A DNA stretch of 10,655 nucleotides. It comes from Clostridia bacterium. Lineage in GTDB: Bacteria > Bacillota > Clostridia > Christensenellales > CAG-917. Shown here in pieces: positions 1-6,142 of this stretch. The position numbers and the translations under genes were made by a program. Location of the stretch: the NCBI GenBank assembly GCA_017500745.1, contig JAFVYE010000069.1, positions 1 to 10,655 of the forward strand. Reading direction: 5' to 3'. The notes under the pieces are model-generated. The model was not told the DNA's origin, ran no database searches, and saw nothing but the letters and a program-made list of their open reading frames with translations. The first letter of the stretch is position 1. The number at the start of each line of letters is the position of its first letter.

Positions 1-407
1 AAACAGGCAAGAGTGAACTTATCCGTGCAGTCCTTGAAGGCATCTGCTATCACAAGCGTTGGATGCTTGAATCCTCTGCCAAGAAGGTGACCCCCAGTGA
101 CACAATCCGTTTTGTTGGCGGTGGCGCTCTCAGCGAGTTTACTTGCCAAGTGCTTGCAGACATCACAGGCCACAGAATTGTAACAGTTGCAAGCCCTCAA
201 AACGTAGGCGCAGTTGGCGCAGCGGTATGTGCAGGTGTTGGCGTTGGGCTTATCCCCACCTTTGAGGCAGTCAAGGAGTTTATCCCTGCCAGCAAGAGCT
301 TTGAACCCAACCTTGAACTCAAGGCAAAAGTCTATGACAAAAACTTTGAAGTGTTCAAAAAACTCTACAAGGCCAACAAGGACAACTTCGCCCTCCTCAA
401 CAAGTAA
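1..407 (+). CDS. FGGY-family carbohydrate kinase, C-terminal part (xylulokinase-like), 5' partial
   Basis: This is the last 134 codons of a sugar kinase; the reading frame is open at the window edge (first full codon at base 3) and stops with TAA at 405-407. FGGY kinases phosphorylate sugars such as xylulose, glycerol or gluconate with ATP in the cytosol. The fragment belongs to the C-terminal actin-like ATPase domain. It shows the helix ELIRAVLEGICYH, typical of xylulokinases, then the nucleotide-binding stretch FVGGGALSE, and QNVGAVGAAVCAGVGVG, the conserved Gly/Ala-rich helix. The tail, with YDKNFEVFKKLYKANK, resembles the end of XylB-type proteins. The N-terminal domain with the sugar site is outside the window, so the substrate cannot be assigned; xylulose is the best guess. 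A strong terminator follows 28 nt after the stop, so this ends its transcription unit. Confidence 0.85.
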   Translation, partial: TGKSELIRAVLEGICYHKRWMLESSAKKVTPSDTIRFVGGGALSEFTCQVLADITGHRIVTVASPQNVGAVGAAVCAGVGVGLIPTFEAVKEFIPASKSFEPNLELKAKVYDKNFEVFKKLYKANKDNFALLNK

Positions 408-434
408 ACAAGCAATCTAACCCAATCAAATAGT

Positions 435-466
435 AAATTCCCACAAATGTGGGAATTTATTTTTTT
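435..466 (+). terminator. Intrinsic terminator after the FGGY kinase
   Basis: The arms AAATTCCCACA (435-445) and TGTGGGAATTT (448-458) are perfect inverted repeats. They are followed by a T-rich run to 466. It is a classic Rho-independent terminator placed just after the kinase stop codon. Confidence 0.9.
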
Positions 467-497
467 GATTAATATGAATATAGATGGGGCAATCACA

Positions 498-526
498 TTG
501 ACATTTTTTTGATGTAGCATTATAAT
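498..526 (+). promoter_or_regulatory. guaA promoter (sigma-A type)
   Basis: A perfect TTGACA (498-503) and a perfect TATAAT (521-526) are separated by 17 bp. Transcription should begin near 533, giving a leader of only about 20 nt. That leaves no room for a purine riboswitch. The -10 box sits inside an inverted repeat (515-533), which could serve as an operator. Confidence 0.85.
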
Positions 527-541
527 AATGCTATCTTTTTT
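515..541 (+). repeat. Inverted repeat over the guaA -10 box, with T-run
   Basis: TAGCATTA (515-522) and TAATGCTA (526-533) are perfect 8-bp arms around the spacer TAA. The sequence TCTTTTTT (534-541) follows. On a transcript reading in from upstream it would fold into a weak AU-rich hairpin with a U-tail. On DNA it is a symmetric site covering the -10 box. Either role is inference; part of the symmetry could come by chance from the AT-rich -10 region. Confidence 0.45.
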
Positions 542-553
542 AGGAGAAAGTTT

Positions 554-2080
554 ATGAGCGACGTCCAAAAAATCTTAGTTCTTGATTTCGGCGGTCAGTA
601 CAAAGAGCTGATTGCAAGAAAAGTCCGTGCATGCAAAGTTATGAGCGTTATTATGTCTGGTGACACCCCCATTGAGCGCATCAAAAAGGAAAATCCCATT
701 GGCATTATCTTGACCGGTGGCCCCCACAGCGTTTACAAAGAGGGATCCCTCCACGCAGACAAGGATTTGTTCAACCTTGGTATCCCCGTCCTTGGCATCT
801 GCTACGGTATGCAATTTATGGCGTACACCCTTGGTGGTGAGGTTTCTCCCTGCGCAGTCAGCGAGTACGGAAAGATCAAAACCCACGTTTGCACAAAGTC
901 TCCCCTGTTCAAGGGTATTGAGGACGTCACCCCCACTCTCATGAACCACACCGACTACGTCAAGACGGTGCCCGCAGGGTTTAGAGTGACTGCACATACA
1001 AAAGATTGTCCCGTTGCAGCAATGGAGGACAAAGACAGACAGTTCTATGCTGTGCAGTTCCATCCCGAAGCCGATTTGAGCGAAAGAGGCCATGACGTCA
1101 TCCGCAACTTCTTGTACGAAGTTTGTGGCGCAGTTGGCGACTACACCATTGACGAGTTTATTGAAAAGGAAATTCAACGCATCCGTGAACAAGTTGGCGA
1201 CAAGCACGTAGTGCTTGGCCTCAGCGGTGGCGTTGACAGTTCTGTCACGGCGGCCATCTTGGAGAGAGCAATCCCCGACCAAGTGACCTGCATCTTTGTT
1301 GACCACGGCATGATGCGCAAAAACGAGGGCAAAGAGGTTGAGGCGGCTTTCAGCGGAAAGCACTTGAAGTTTGTCCACGTCAATGCAGAGCAACGATTCC
1401 TTGCTCGCCTCAAAGGCGTCACCGACCCCGAGCGCAAGCGTATGATCATCGGCGAGGAGTTTGTCAGAGTGTTTGAGGAGGAGAGTGCAGAGTACGAGGG
1501 CAGTTTTCTTGCACAAGGCACAATCTATCCCGACGTGGTTGAAAGCGGTCACGCAAGTGGCGCAGTCATCAAGAGCCATCACAACGTAGGTGGTCTGCCC
1601 AAGGAGACCAAGTTTGTTGGACTTGTTGAGCCTCTCCGCACCCTTTTCAAAGATGAGGTCAGAGAGCTTGGCATGCTCCTTGGACTCCCCGAGGAATACG
1701 TCAACAGACAACCTTTCCCCGGCCCTGGTCTTGGGGTGAGATGCATCGGCGAGCTTACAAAGGAGCGTCTTGACACCCTGCGTGATGCAGACTATATCTA
1801 TCGTGAGGAGCTTAAAAACGCAGGCCTCAAATACGATCAATTCTTTGCCGTGCTCACAAGCATGCGTTCAGTTGGCGTCAAAGGCGATGGCAGAACTTAC
1901 AACTACGTCCTTGCCCTCCGTGCAATCCACACCACCGACTTTATGACTTGTGAATATGCACACATCCCCTACGAAGTCCTTGACAAAATCACCTCACGCA
2001 TTGTCAACGAGGTCAAGGGTGTTGGCAGAGTTGTCTATGACATCACAGGCAAGCCCCCTGCGACAATTGAGTGGGAATAA
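554..2080 (+). CDS. guaA: GMP synthase (glutamine-hydrolysing)
   Basis: GuaA converts XMP to GMP with ATP and glutamine, the last step of guanine nucleotide synthesis in the cytosol. The 508 residues are close to the usual family length. The class I glutamine amidotransferase domain covers about 1-195: LTGGP near 53, nucleophile Cys83 in GICYGMQ, and His170 and Glu172 in VQFHPE. The ATP pyrophosphatase domain follows, with the P-loop SGGVDSS at 224-230, FVDHGMMR near 248 and RQPFPGPGLGVR at 385-396. The C-terminal XMP-binding and dimerisation domain ends in the family signature KPPATIEWE. All catalytic residues are present. The start is supported by AGGAG (542-546) 7 nt before the ATG. The gene has its own strong promoter. 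A hairpin terminator lies 38 nt after the stop, making it probably monocistronic or partly read through into the ABC-F gene. Confidence 0.98.
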   Translation: MSDVQKILVLDFGGQYKELIARKVRACKVMSVIMSGDTPIERIKKENPIGIILTGGPHSVYKEGSLHADKDLFNLGIPVLGICYGMQFMAYTLGGEVSPCAVSEYGKIKTHVCTKSPLFKGIEDVTPTLMNHTDYVKTVPAGFRVTAHTKDCPVAAMEDKDRQFYAVQFHPEADLSERGHDVIRNFLYEVCGAVGDYTIDEFIEKEIQRIREQVGDKHVVLGLSGGVDSSVTAAILERAIPDQVTCIFVDHGMMRKNEGKEVEAAFSGKHLKFVHVNAEQRFLARLKGVTDPERKRMIIGEEFVRVFEEESAEYEGSFLAQGTIYPDVVESGHASGAVIKSHHNVGGLPKETKFVGLVEPLRTLFKDEVRELGMLLGLPEEYVNRQPFPGPGLGVRCIGELTKERLDTLRDADYIYREELKNAGLKYDQFFAVLTSMRSVGVKGDGRTYNYVLALRAIHTTDFMTCEYAHIPYEVLDKITSRIVNEVKGVGRVVYDITGKPPATIEWE

Positions 2081-2117
2081 GCAAAGAAGATAAACGTTGT
2101 ATCAAACAAATCACTTT

Positions 2118-2149
2118 CACCTATGAGGATCCTCATAGGTGTATTTTTG
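2118..2149 (+). terminator. Terminator or attenuator between guaA and the ABC-F gene
   Basis: The stretch 2118-2141 is fully self-complementary: CACCTATGAG (2118-2127) and CTCATAGGTG (2132-2141) pair around a GATC loop. TATTTTTG (2142-2149) follows, so it should work as an intrinsic terminator for guaA. It ends only 25 nt before the ABC-F start codon and I see no promoter between them. It may therefore also control read-through into that gene. Confidence 0.8.
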
Positions 2150-2174
2150 AAAGGCACTTGCCAAAGGAGATAAT

Positions 2175-4076
2175 ATGCAATACAAAATAATCAACGGCGC
2201 TGTATCTTACGATGGCAATATGGTGCTTGAAAACATAGATTTTGAAATCAACGACCGTGAAAAAATTGCGGTAATCGGCAGAAACGGCTGTGGCAAAACA
2301 ACTCTCCTGAAAGCAATTATGGGAGAGGTTGATCTTGAAGAGGGCACAGGGGAAAACGCCTTGCAAGTGATAAGGAGCGGTCGCCCCGAGATTGCATATC
2401 TCAGGCAAATCCCTTTTGAAAATGAAAGCGAACTTATGATCAATGAGGTCAAAAAGGTGTTTGCCCATCTCATAGAGATGGAGGCAAAACTTCAACGCCT
2501 TGTTGATGAAATGCAAGTGCGCAGTGATGAAAAAATCGCCCTTGAATACAGCAACCTCAACGATAGGTTTATTGCCCTTGGTGGACTGACTTACAAAAAA
2601 GAGTATCAAACCATGGTGCGCAAGTTTGGCTTTACGGAGGAAGAAGAAAACAAGCCCGTCAGCGAGTTTTCTGGTGGTCAAAGGACAAAAATATCCTTCA
2701 TCAAAATGCTCCTGTCAAAGCCGGATGTGTTGCTTCTTGACGAGCCCACCAACCACCTTGACATTGAAACGATTGAGTGGCTTGAGGACTATTTGAAGTC
2801 CTACAAATCTGCTCTTGTAATTGTGTCCCACGATCGTATGTTCCTCAACAAAATCGTGGACAAGGTCTATGAAATTGAGTGGGGCGAAACAAGGTGCTAC
2901 AAAGGGGACTATTCATCCTTTGAAAGACAAAAGAGAGAGTGGCACGTCAAGCAACAAAAGGATCACGACTTGCAAAAGGCGGAGATAGAGCGCCTCACAA
3001 AGCTCATTGAGCGCTTCCGCTACAAAGCCACAAAGGCAAGCATGGTGCAATCCAAGATAAAACTGCTTGAAAAGATGCAAATCGTGGACGCACCCGACAG
3101 ATATGACACCCGCACGTTTAGGGCCAACACCGAGCCGAAAGTGACAAGTTCTCGCCAGGTCCTCAACGTCAACAACTTGGTTGTGGGCTATGACAAGCCC
3201 CTTGCAAAAGTCAGCTTCAACCTTGAAAAAGGTCAAAAGCTTGGCATCATAGGGGGCAACGGAGTGGGCAAATCCACCCTTGTCAAAACCTTGATGGGCA
3301 GGGTCAAAGCCCTTGACGGAACATATCAGTTTGGCTACAACACAGACGTGCAATACTTTGATCAACAGCTTGCTCAAATCACGGGAGAGCAGTCTATTTT
3401 TGAAAGTTTTTCAAACCAATATCCCTTTATGAGTGACACCGAAGTACGCAGGGCGCTGGGCACGTTTCAGTTTACGGGAGAGGACGTTTTTAGGGCATTG
3501 TCAACGTTGTCTGGTGGGGAAAAAGTCCGTTTGACATTGTGCAAAATTCTGCACTCTCGCCCCAACGTCTTGATCCTTGACGAGCCAACAAACCACCTTG
3601 ACATCGTGGGCAAGGAAACCCTTGAAACCATGCTTCAAGACTATGTGGGCACATTGATTTTTGTGTCACACGACAGATACTTTGTGTCAAAGCTTGCCGA
3701 CCGGCTTTTGGTGTTTGAAAAGGGTGGCGCAACCTTCTATCCCATGACCTACGAGGAGTACGACAGGTCACGAAAACCCACAGTTGAGGTCCAAGAGAAA
3801 CAAGAAAAGTCAAAGACTGGTGGCAAGCATTATTACTCGCCCTCAAGGGAGAAAAACAAGATGCAAAAGAGGAGTGAAAAGCTTGAGCTCCTCATTGCAG
3901 AAGCAGATGAAACCCTTGCAAAGCTCAATGACGAGATGAACAATCCCGACGTGTTTTCCAACTACGTAAAGGTGGTTGAACTTCAAAGCGAGATTGACAA
4001 GGTCACAGCACAGCAAGGGGCATATATGGATGAATGGACTGACATCCTTGACCGACTTGCCGAGATGGACAAATAA
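2175..4076 (+). CDS. ABC-F family ATPase (two ATP-binding cassettes, no membrane domain)
   Basis: ABC-F proteins are soluble twin ATPases that act on the ribosome, easing stalled translation or, in some subgroups, protecting against antibiotics. This one has 633 residues. Cassette 1 has Walker A GRNGCGKT (35-42), signature SGGQ (166-169), Walker B LLLDEP (186-191) and switch His219. A charged helical linker spans about 250-305. Cassette 2 has Walker A GGNGVGKST (360-368), signature LSGGE (445-449), Walker B LILDEP (466-471) and His499. A Lys/Glu-rich C-terminal coiled coil follows (about 555-632). Both catalytic Glu residues are present and no transmembrane segment is seen. The C-terminal coiled coil and overall length suggest a YdiF/Uup-like housekeeping group, but the subgroup is not certain. 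The start is set by AAAGGAGA (2163-2170). A bidirectional terminator follows the stop. No promoter of its own is visible. Confidence 0.93.
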   Translation: MQYKIINGAVSYDGNMVLENIDFEINDREKIAVIGRNGCGKTTLLKAIMGEVDLEEGTGENALQVIRSGRPEIAYLRQIPFENESELMINEVKKVFAHLIEMEAKLQRLVDEMQVRSDEKIALEYSNLNDRFIALGGLTYKKEYQTMVRKFGFTEEEENKPVSEFSGGQRTKISFIKMLLSKPDVLLLDEPTNHLDIETIEWLEDYLKSYKSALVIVSHDRMFLNKIVDKVYEIEWGETRCYKGDYSSFERQKREWHVKQQKDHDLQKAEIERLTKLIERFRYKATKASMVQSKIKLLEKMQIVDAPDRYDTRTFRANTEPKVTSSRQVLNVNNLVVGYDKPLAKVSFNLEKGQKLGIIGGNGVGKSTLVKTLMGRVKALDGTYQFGYNTDVQYFDQQLAQITGEQSIFESFSNQYPFMSDTEVRRALGTFQFTGEDVFRALSTLSGGEKVRLTLCKILHSRPNVLILDEPTNHLDIVGKETLETMLQDYVGTLIFVSHDRYFVSKLADRLLVFEKGGATFYPMTYEEYDRSRKPTVEVQEKQEKSKTGGKHYYSPSREKNKMQKRSEKLELLIAEADETLAKLNDEMNNPDVFSNYVKVVELQSEIDKVTAQQGAYMDEWTDILDRLAEMDK

Positions 4077-4110
4077 ATCAAAAATCACGCAATAAGCAGT
4101 TTACAAAGCA

Positions 4111-4145
4111 AAAACCGACGGATTAAACGTCGGTTTTGTTGTTTA
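4111..4145. terminator. Bidirectional terminator between convergent genes
   Basis: AAAACCGACG (4111-4120) and CGTCGGTTTT (4128-4137) form a 10-bp stem with a GATTAAA loop. T-rich tails occur on both strands: TTTTGTTGTTT on the plus strand and TTTTTGCTTTG on the minus strand. It serves the ABC-F gene from the left and the propeller-protein gene from the right. Confidence 0.88.
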
Positions 4146-4167
4146 TCGTGGTTTGCTTGTGATTTGT

Positions 4168-5169
4168 TCAATGCAGGGCGTTGCCCGTTGAGCAGATATT
4201 TTTGTTTGCAATCATGACGCCGATGTGCTCTCTGCCACGGAGATTGTCTGCACAATTTCTTGCATTAAAATATAGTCTAAACCCGCCGTCATAGTCCACA
4301 AGGTTGCATGCATACACGTATTGTTTCATCCAGTTTTTGTACTTGCCAGAGGTGACGCAGGGGTCAAGGAACACCCTTGAAAACTCAAAGTTGATGCCGT
4401 CATCGGAGCGCAGAAGCATTATGCTTGAATGGGATTTGTTGCCCTTTTGATATATGCCGTTTTGGAGAGCGATGTAGCAATCGTTCAAACGATACACCTT
4501 GATGCAACCAGAACAGAGATTGAGATATTCATTGTTTTTGTCGGGCGAAATTATGGGAGTGTTGATGGGAACAAAGCCACCATCAAGACGGTTGCTTTCT
4601 GCATAGGCAATGTGGGTGGGCTCAGAAAATCCGCAGTCCTTGATGTAGGTAAGTCCTGCAGAAAAGTACAAGCGATATTTGTCCTCAAATTTTGTAAGGA
4701 AAGGATTTGAAATTGAAGTGCCTTGTTTGTCCGTCATATAGGGCTTGGTGCTGTCAATGATGAGGGTGGGTTTGCTCCAATGTTCAAGGTCGGTTGACGT
4801 GATGAGATATATCTTTGACAGCCACTTTCCACCCACGAGTGAAATGGCTTTTTTGAGGATGCTTTCGGTGCCCTCGTAGTAGAGATAATATTTGCCGTCA
4901 ACCACGCTGATGTCGGGGCGCATTGCACGAGGAGTCACACGGCCTTTTCTTGTCCAGTCAATTCCGTCCTTGCTTTCAAAGTGGTATATGCCAAGGAGAC
5001 TATGACAAAACATATGCCAAAGTCCATCGTGGGTTTTGTCGGGGGTGAGGACGCTGGGGTCGGCGAGGACGATGTTGACGCCAAAGTGTTTTACGATGGG
5101 ATTGCCCTCATAGAGAACAAAGTTGCCGTTGAAAATGTCGTTGAAATTTGCGTTGATATAGTCTTTCAT
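4168..5169 (-). CDS. Five-bladed beta-propeller glycosidase-like protein (GH43/GH32/GH130 clan)
   Basis: This 333-residue protein has no signal peptide and no membrane segment, so it is predicted to be cytosolic. Its pattern matches five-bladed propeller enzymes that act on plant or host glycans. ADPSV (36-40) carries a candidate catalytic Asp37, and MRPDI (83-87) a candidate second Asp86, followed by KYYLYYEGTES (Glu99). Blade-like motifs recur at SKDGIDW (66-72), STDLEHW (125-131) and RSDDGINF (254-261). The exact family and substrate cannot be read from the sequence, and I cannot confirm a full catalytic triad. The ATG at 5169 is the best start because the upstream extension lies in a terminator and in the neighbouring gene. 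Oddly, no Shine-Dalgarno sequence precedes it: the bases before the ATG read TTTTTGCACCACG. The gene lies 44 bp behind the hypothetical gene on the same strand, with a terminator between them. Confidence 0.75.
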   Translation of the reverse strand: MKDYINANFNDIFNGNFVLYEGNPIVKHFGVNIVLADPSVLTPDKTHDGLWHMFCHSLLGIYHFESKDGIDWTRKGRVTPRAMRPDISVVDGKYYLYYEGTESILKKAISLVGGKWLSKIYLITSTDLEHWSKPTLIIDSTKPYMTDKQGTSISNPFLTKFEDKYRLYFSAGLTYIKDCGFSEPTHIAYAESNRLDGGFVPINTPIISPDKNNEYLNLCSGCIKVYRLNDCYIALQNGIYQKGNKSHSSIMLLRSDDGINFEFSRVFLDPCVTSGKYKNWMKQYVYACNLVDYDGGFRLYFNARNCADNLRGREHIGVMIANKNICSTGNALH

Positions 5170-5177
5170 CGTGGTGC

Positions 5178-5203
5178 AAAAACAAAAACGCACTTGAGTG
5201 CGT
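5178..5203 (-). terminator. Intrinsic terminator after the hypothetical gene (minus strand)
   Basis: Read on the minus strand, ACGCAC and GTGCGT pair around a TCAA loop (plus-strand palindrome 5188-5203). TTTTGTTTTTG follows. The stop codon of the hypothetical gene is 10 nt upstream. The T-run ends just before the start codon of the propeller-protein gene, with no space for a promoter between them. Confidence 0.8.
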
Positions 5204-5213
5204 CTTGTGTGGT

Positions 5214-5936
5214 TTATTTGGTGGTGAGGTACATCTTGAGCACCTCTTCTGTGAGAGTGATTTCCTTTGCGCAAAGCTTGACCGTGCCCAAATATTTTTT
5301 GAGTCCGGTCCAAAGTGCTTTGATCATGAGCACGTCACGGCTGTCAAGGGATGCGGCAAAGGCCTCAAGCATTAGCATAAGTTCGCCCCTTGCATCTGCG
5401 CCGAGATTTGACTCGTTTACGTTTTTGACAATGGCCACCAAGATGTTTTTCACTTGTTCGCCAAGGCCAGAGGGTGCAAAATCAACAGTTCTTTCAAGGA
5501 GAACTTGCTCCTCTTTGATGCCGTTGACAACCATGTTGACAATGAAAAACTTGAAGGGTTCAACCACGTTTGAAACAAAGCGCTCCAAGCTTTCTTGACC
5601 GGTGGTGGCAGGGAAGAAGTTGCGCGCAAAGCTGAGGAGGTCCATATCTCCCTTGTCCATTTCAACCAACATATTTGCAACAAGGGCCACAAAAACCTTT
5701 TCGTTTTTGGGCAAACGGAGCACGTTGTGCTCTCCCACTTTTTGAAGCGCCTTTCTCTTTTCGGTTTGATAGTCAAAGCCCCTGTTGACGTGACTGAGAA
5801 CAGATCTAAACTCGGGATAGAAAGCAAGACACTTCAAAAGCTCCTTGACCTTTTTGTCTGCAAGGATAAGGTTGACAGTTTGAAGTTCATCAATGATGCT
5901 TACAAGTGCGGCAACGCCTTCGCCATTATATGCCAT
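5214..5936 (-). CDS. Uncharacterised protein, probably all alpha-helical
   Basis: I do not recognise this 240-residue protein. It reads as a run of amphipathic helices rich in Leu, Val, Lys and Glu. It has no signal peptide, no clear transmembrane segment, no Cys pairs and no known nucleotide-binding or DNA-binding motif. The middle contains LERFVSNVVEPFKFFIVNMV, more hydrophobic than the rest and perhaps a buried helix. The start at 5936 (MAYNGEG) is chosen because AAGGAG (5949-5944) lies 7 nt upstream. The in-frame ATG at 5957 falls within the -10 box, upstream of the expected transcription start, so it cannot be used. The gene is read divergently from the DUF885 lipoprotein gene, with about 200 bp between the two start codons. 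A terminator directly follows. It may share transcription with the propeller protein through read-through, but a functional link is speculative. Confidence 0.75.
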   Translation of the reverse strand: MAYNGEGVAALVSIIDELQTVNLILADKKVKELLKCLAFYPEFRSVLSHVNRGFDYQTEKRKALQKVGEHNVLRLPKNEKVFVALVANMLVEMDKGDMDLLSFARNFFPATTGQESLERFVSNVVEPFKFFIVNMVVNGIKEEQVLLERTVDFAPSGLGEQVKNILVAIVKNVNESNLGADARGELMLMLEAFAASLDSRDVLMIKALWTGLKKYLGTVKLCAKEITLTEEVLKMYLTTK

Positions 5937-5955
5937 AGTTTTGCTCCTTTTTTGC

Positions 5956-5985
5956 ATTATAGCATATATTGCAGGCCAAAATCAA
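5956..5985 (-). promoter_or_regulatory. Promoter of the hypothetical gene
   Basis: On the minus strand a perfect TATAAT (5961-5956) is preceded by TG one base upstream, an extended -10. A TTGATT (5985-5980) lies 18 bp upstream. Transcription would begin near 5949, at the edge of the Shine-Dalgarno sequence, giving a leader of only about 13 nt. Confidence 0.7.
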
Positions 5986-6055
5986 TGATAAAATCATCAA
6001 AAAGGGGTCAAATGATGAAGCTTTGGGGGTATGCACCCTGCGCGCACACTCCTGC

Positions 6056-6093
6056 TTGTAATTTTTGAAGATTTGTTGTAATATAGATGTAAT
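6056..6093 (+). promoter_or_regulatory. Candidate promoter(s) for the DUF885-GH31 unit
   Basis: Two overlapping options are visible: TTGTAA (6056-6061) with TAATAT (6079-6084), and TTGAAG (6065-6070) with TGTAAT (6088-6093), each with a 17-bp spacer. Neither is a perfect match and I cannot choose between them. Either would give a leader of roughly 45-55 nt before the ATG at 6143. Confidence 0.45.
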
Positions 6094-6142
6094 CTAAGTT
6101 ATGGCACAATCAACTTCGTGCAATTGTCCAAAAGGAACGACT

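Noticed and set aside
480..553. Purine riboswitch upstream of guaA
   Set aside because: The promoter leaves only about 20 nt of leader, too short for an aptamer.
575..1840. Long open frame (421 codons) on the minus strand opposite guaA
   Set aside because: It lies entirely antisense to guaA, shows no recognisable domain and has no ribosome binding site. It is explained by the codon usage of guaA.
2147..2174. TTGAAA with GATAAT as an ABC-F promoter
   Set aside because: The spacing fits, but transcription would start downstream of the ABC-F start codon.
5170..5313. Upstream extension of the propeller-protein gene to an ATG at 5313
   Set aside because: It would run through the terminator and overlap the hypothetical gene out of frame, and its residues look random.
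4981..5598. 205-codon plus-strand frame opposite the two minus-strand genes
   Set aside because: It spans the terminator and parts of both minus-strand genes. The minus-strand proteins have coherent sequence and proper signals, while this frame has neither.
6101..6142. Earlier in-frame ATG for the DUF885 lipoprotein
   Set aside because: It has no ribosome binding site and adds a Cys-containing stretch before the signal peptide. The ATG at 6143 has AAGGAA and a proper lipoprotein leader.
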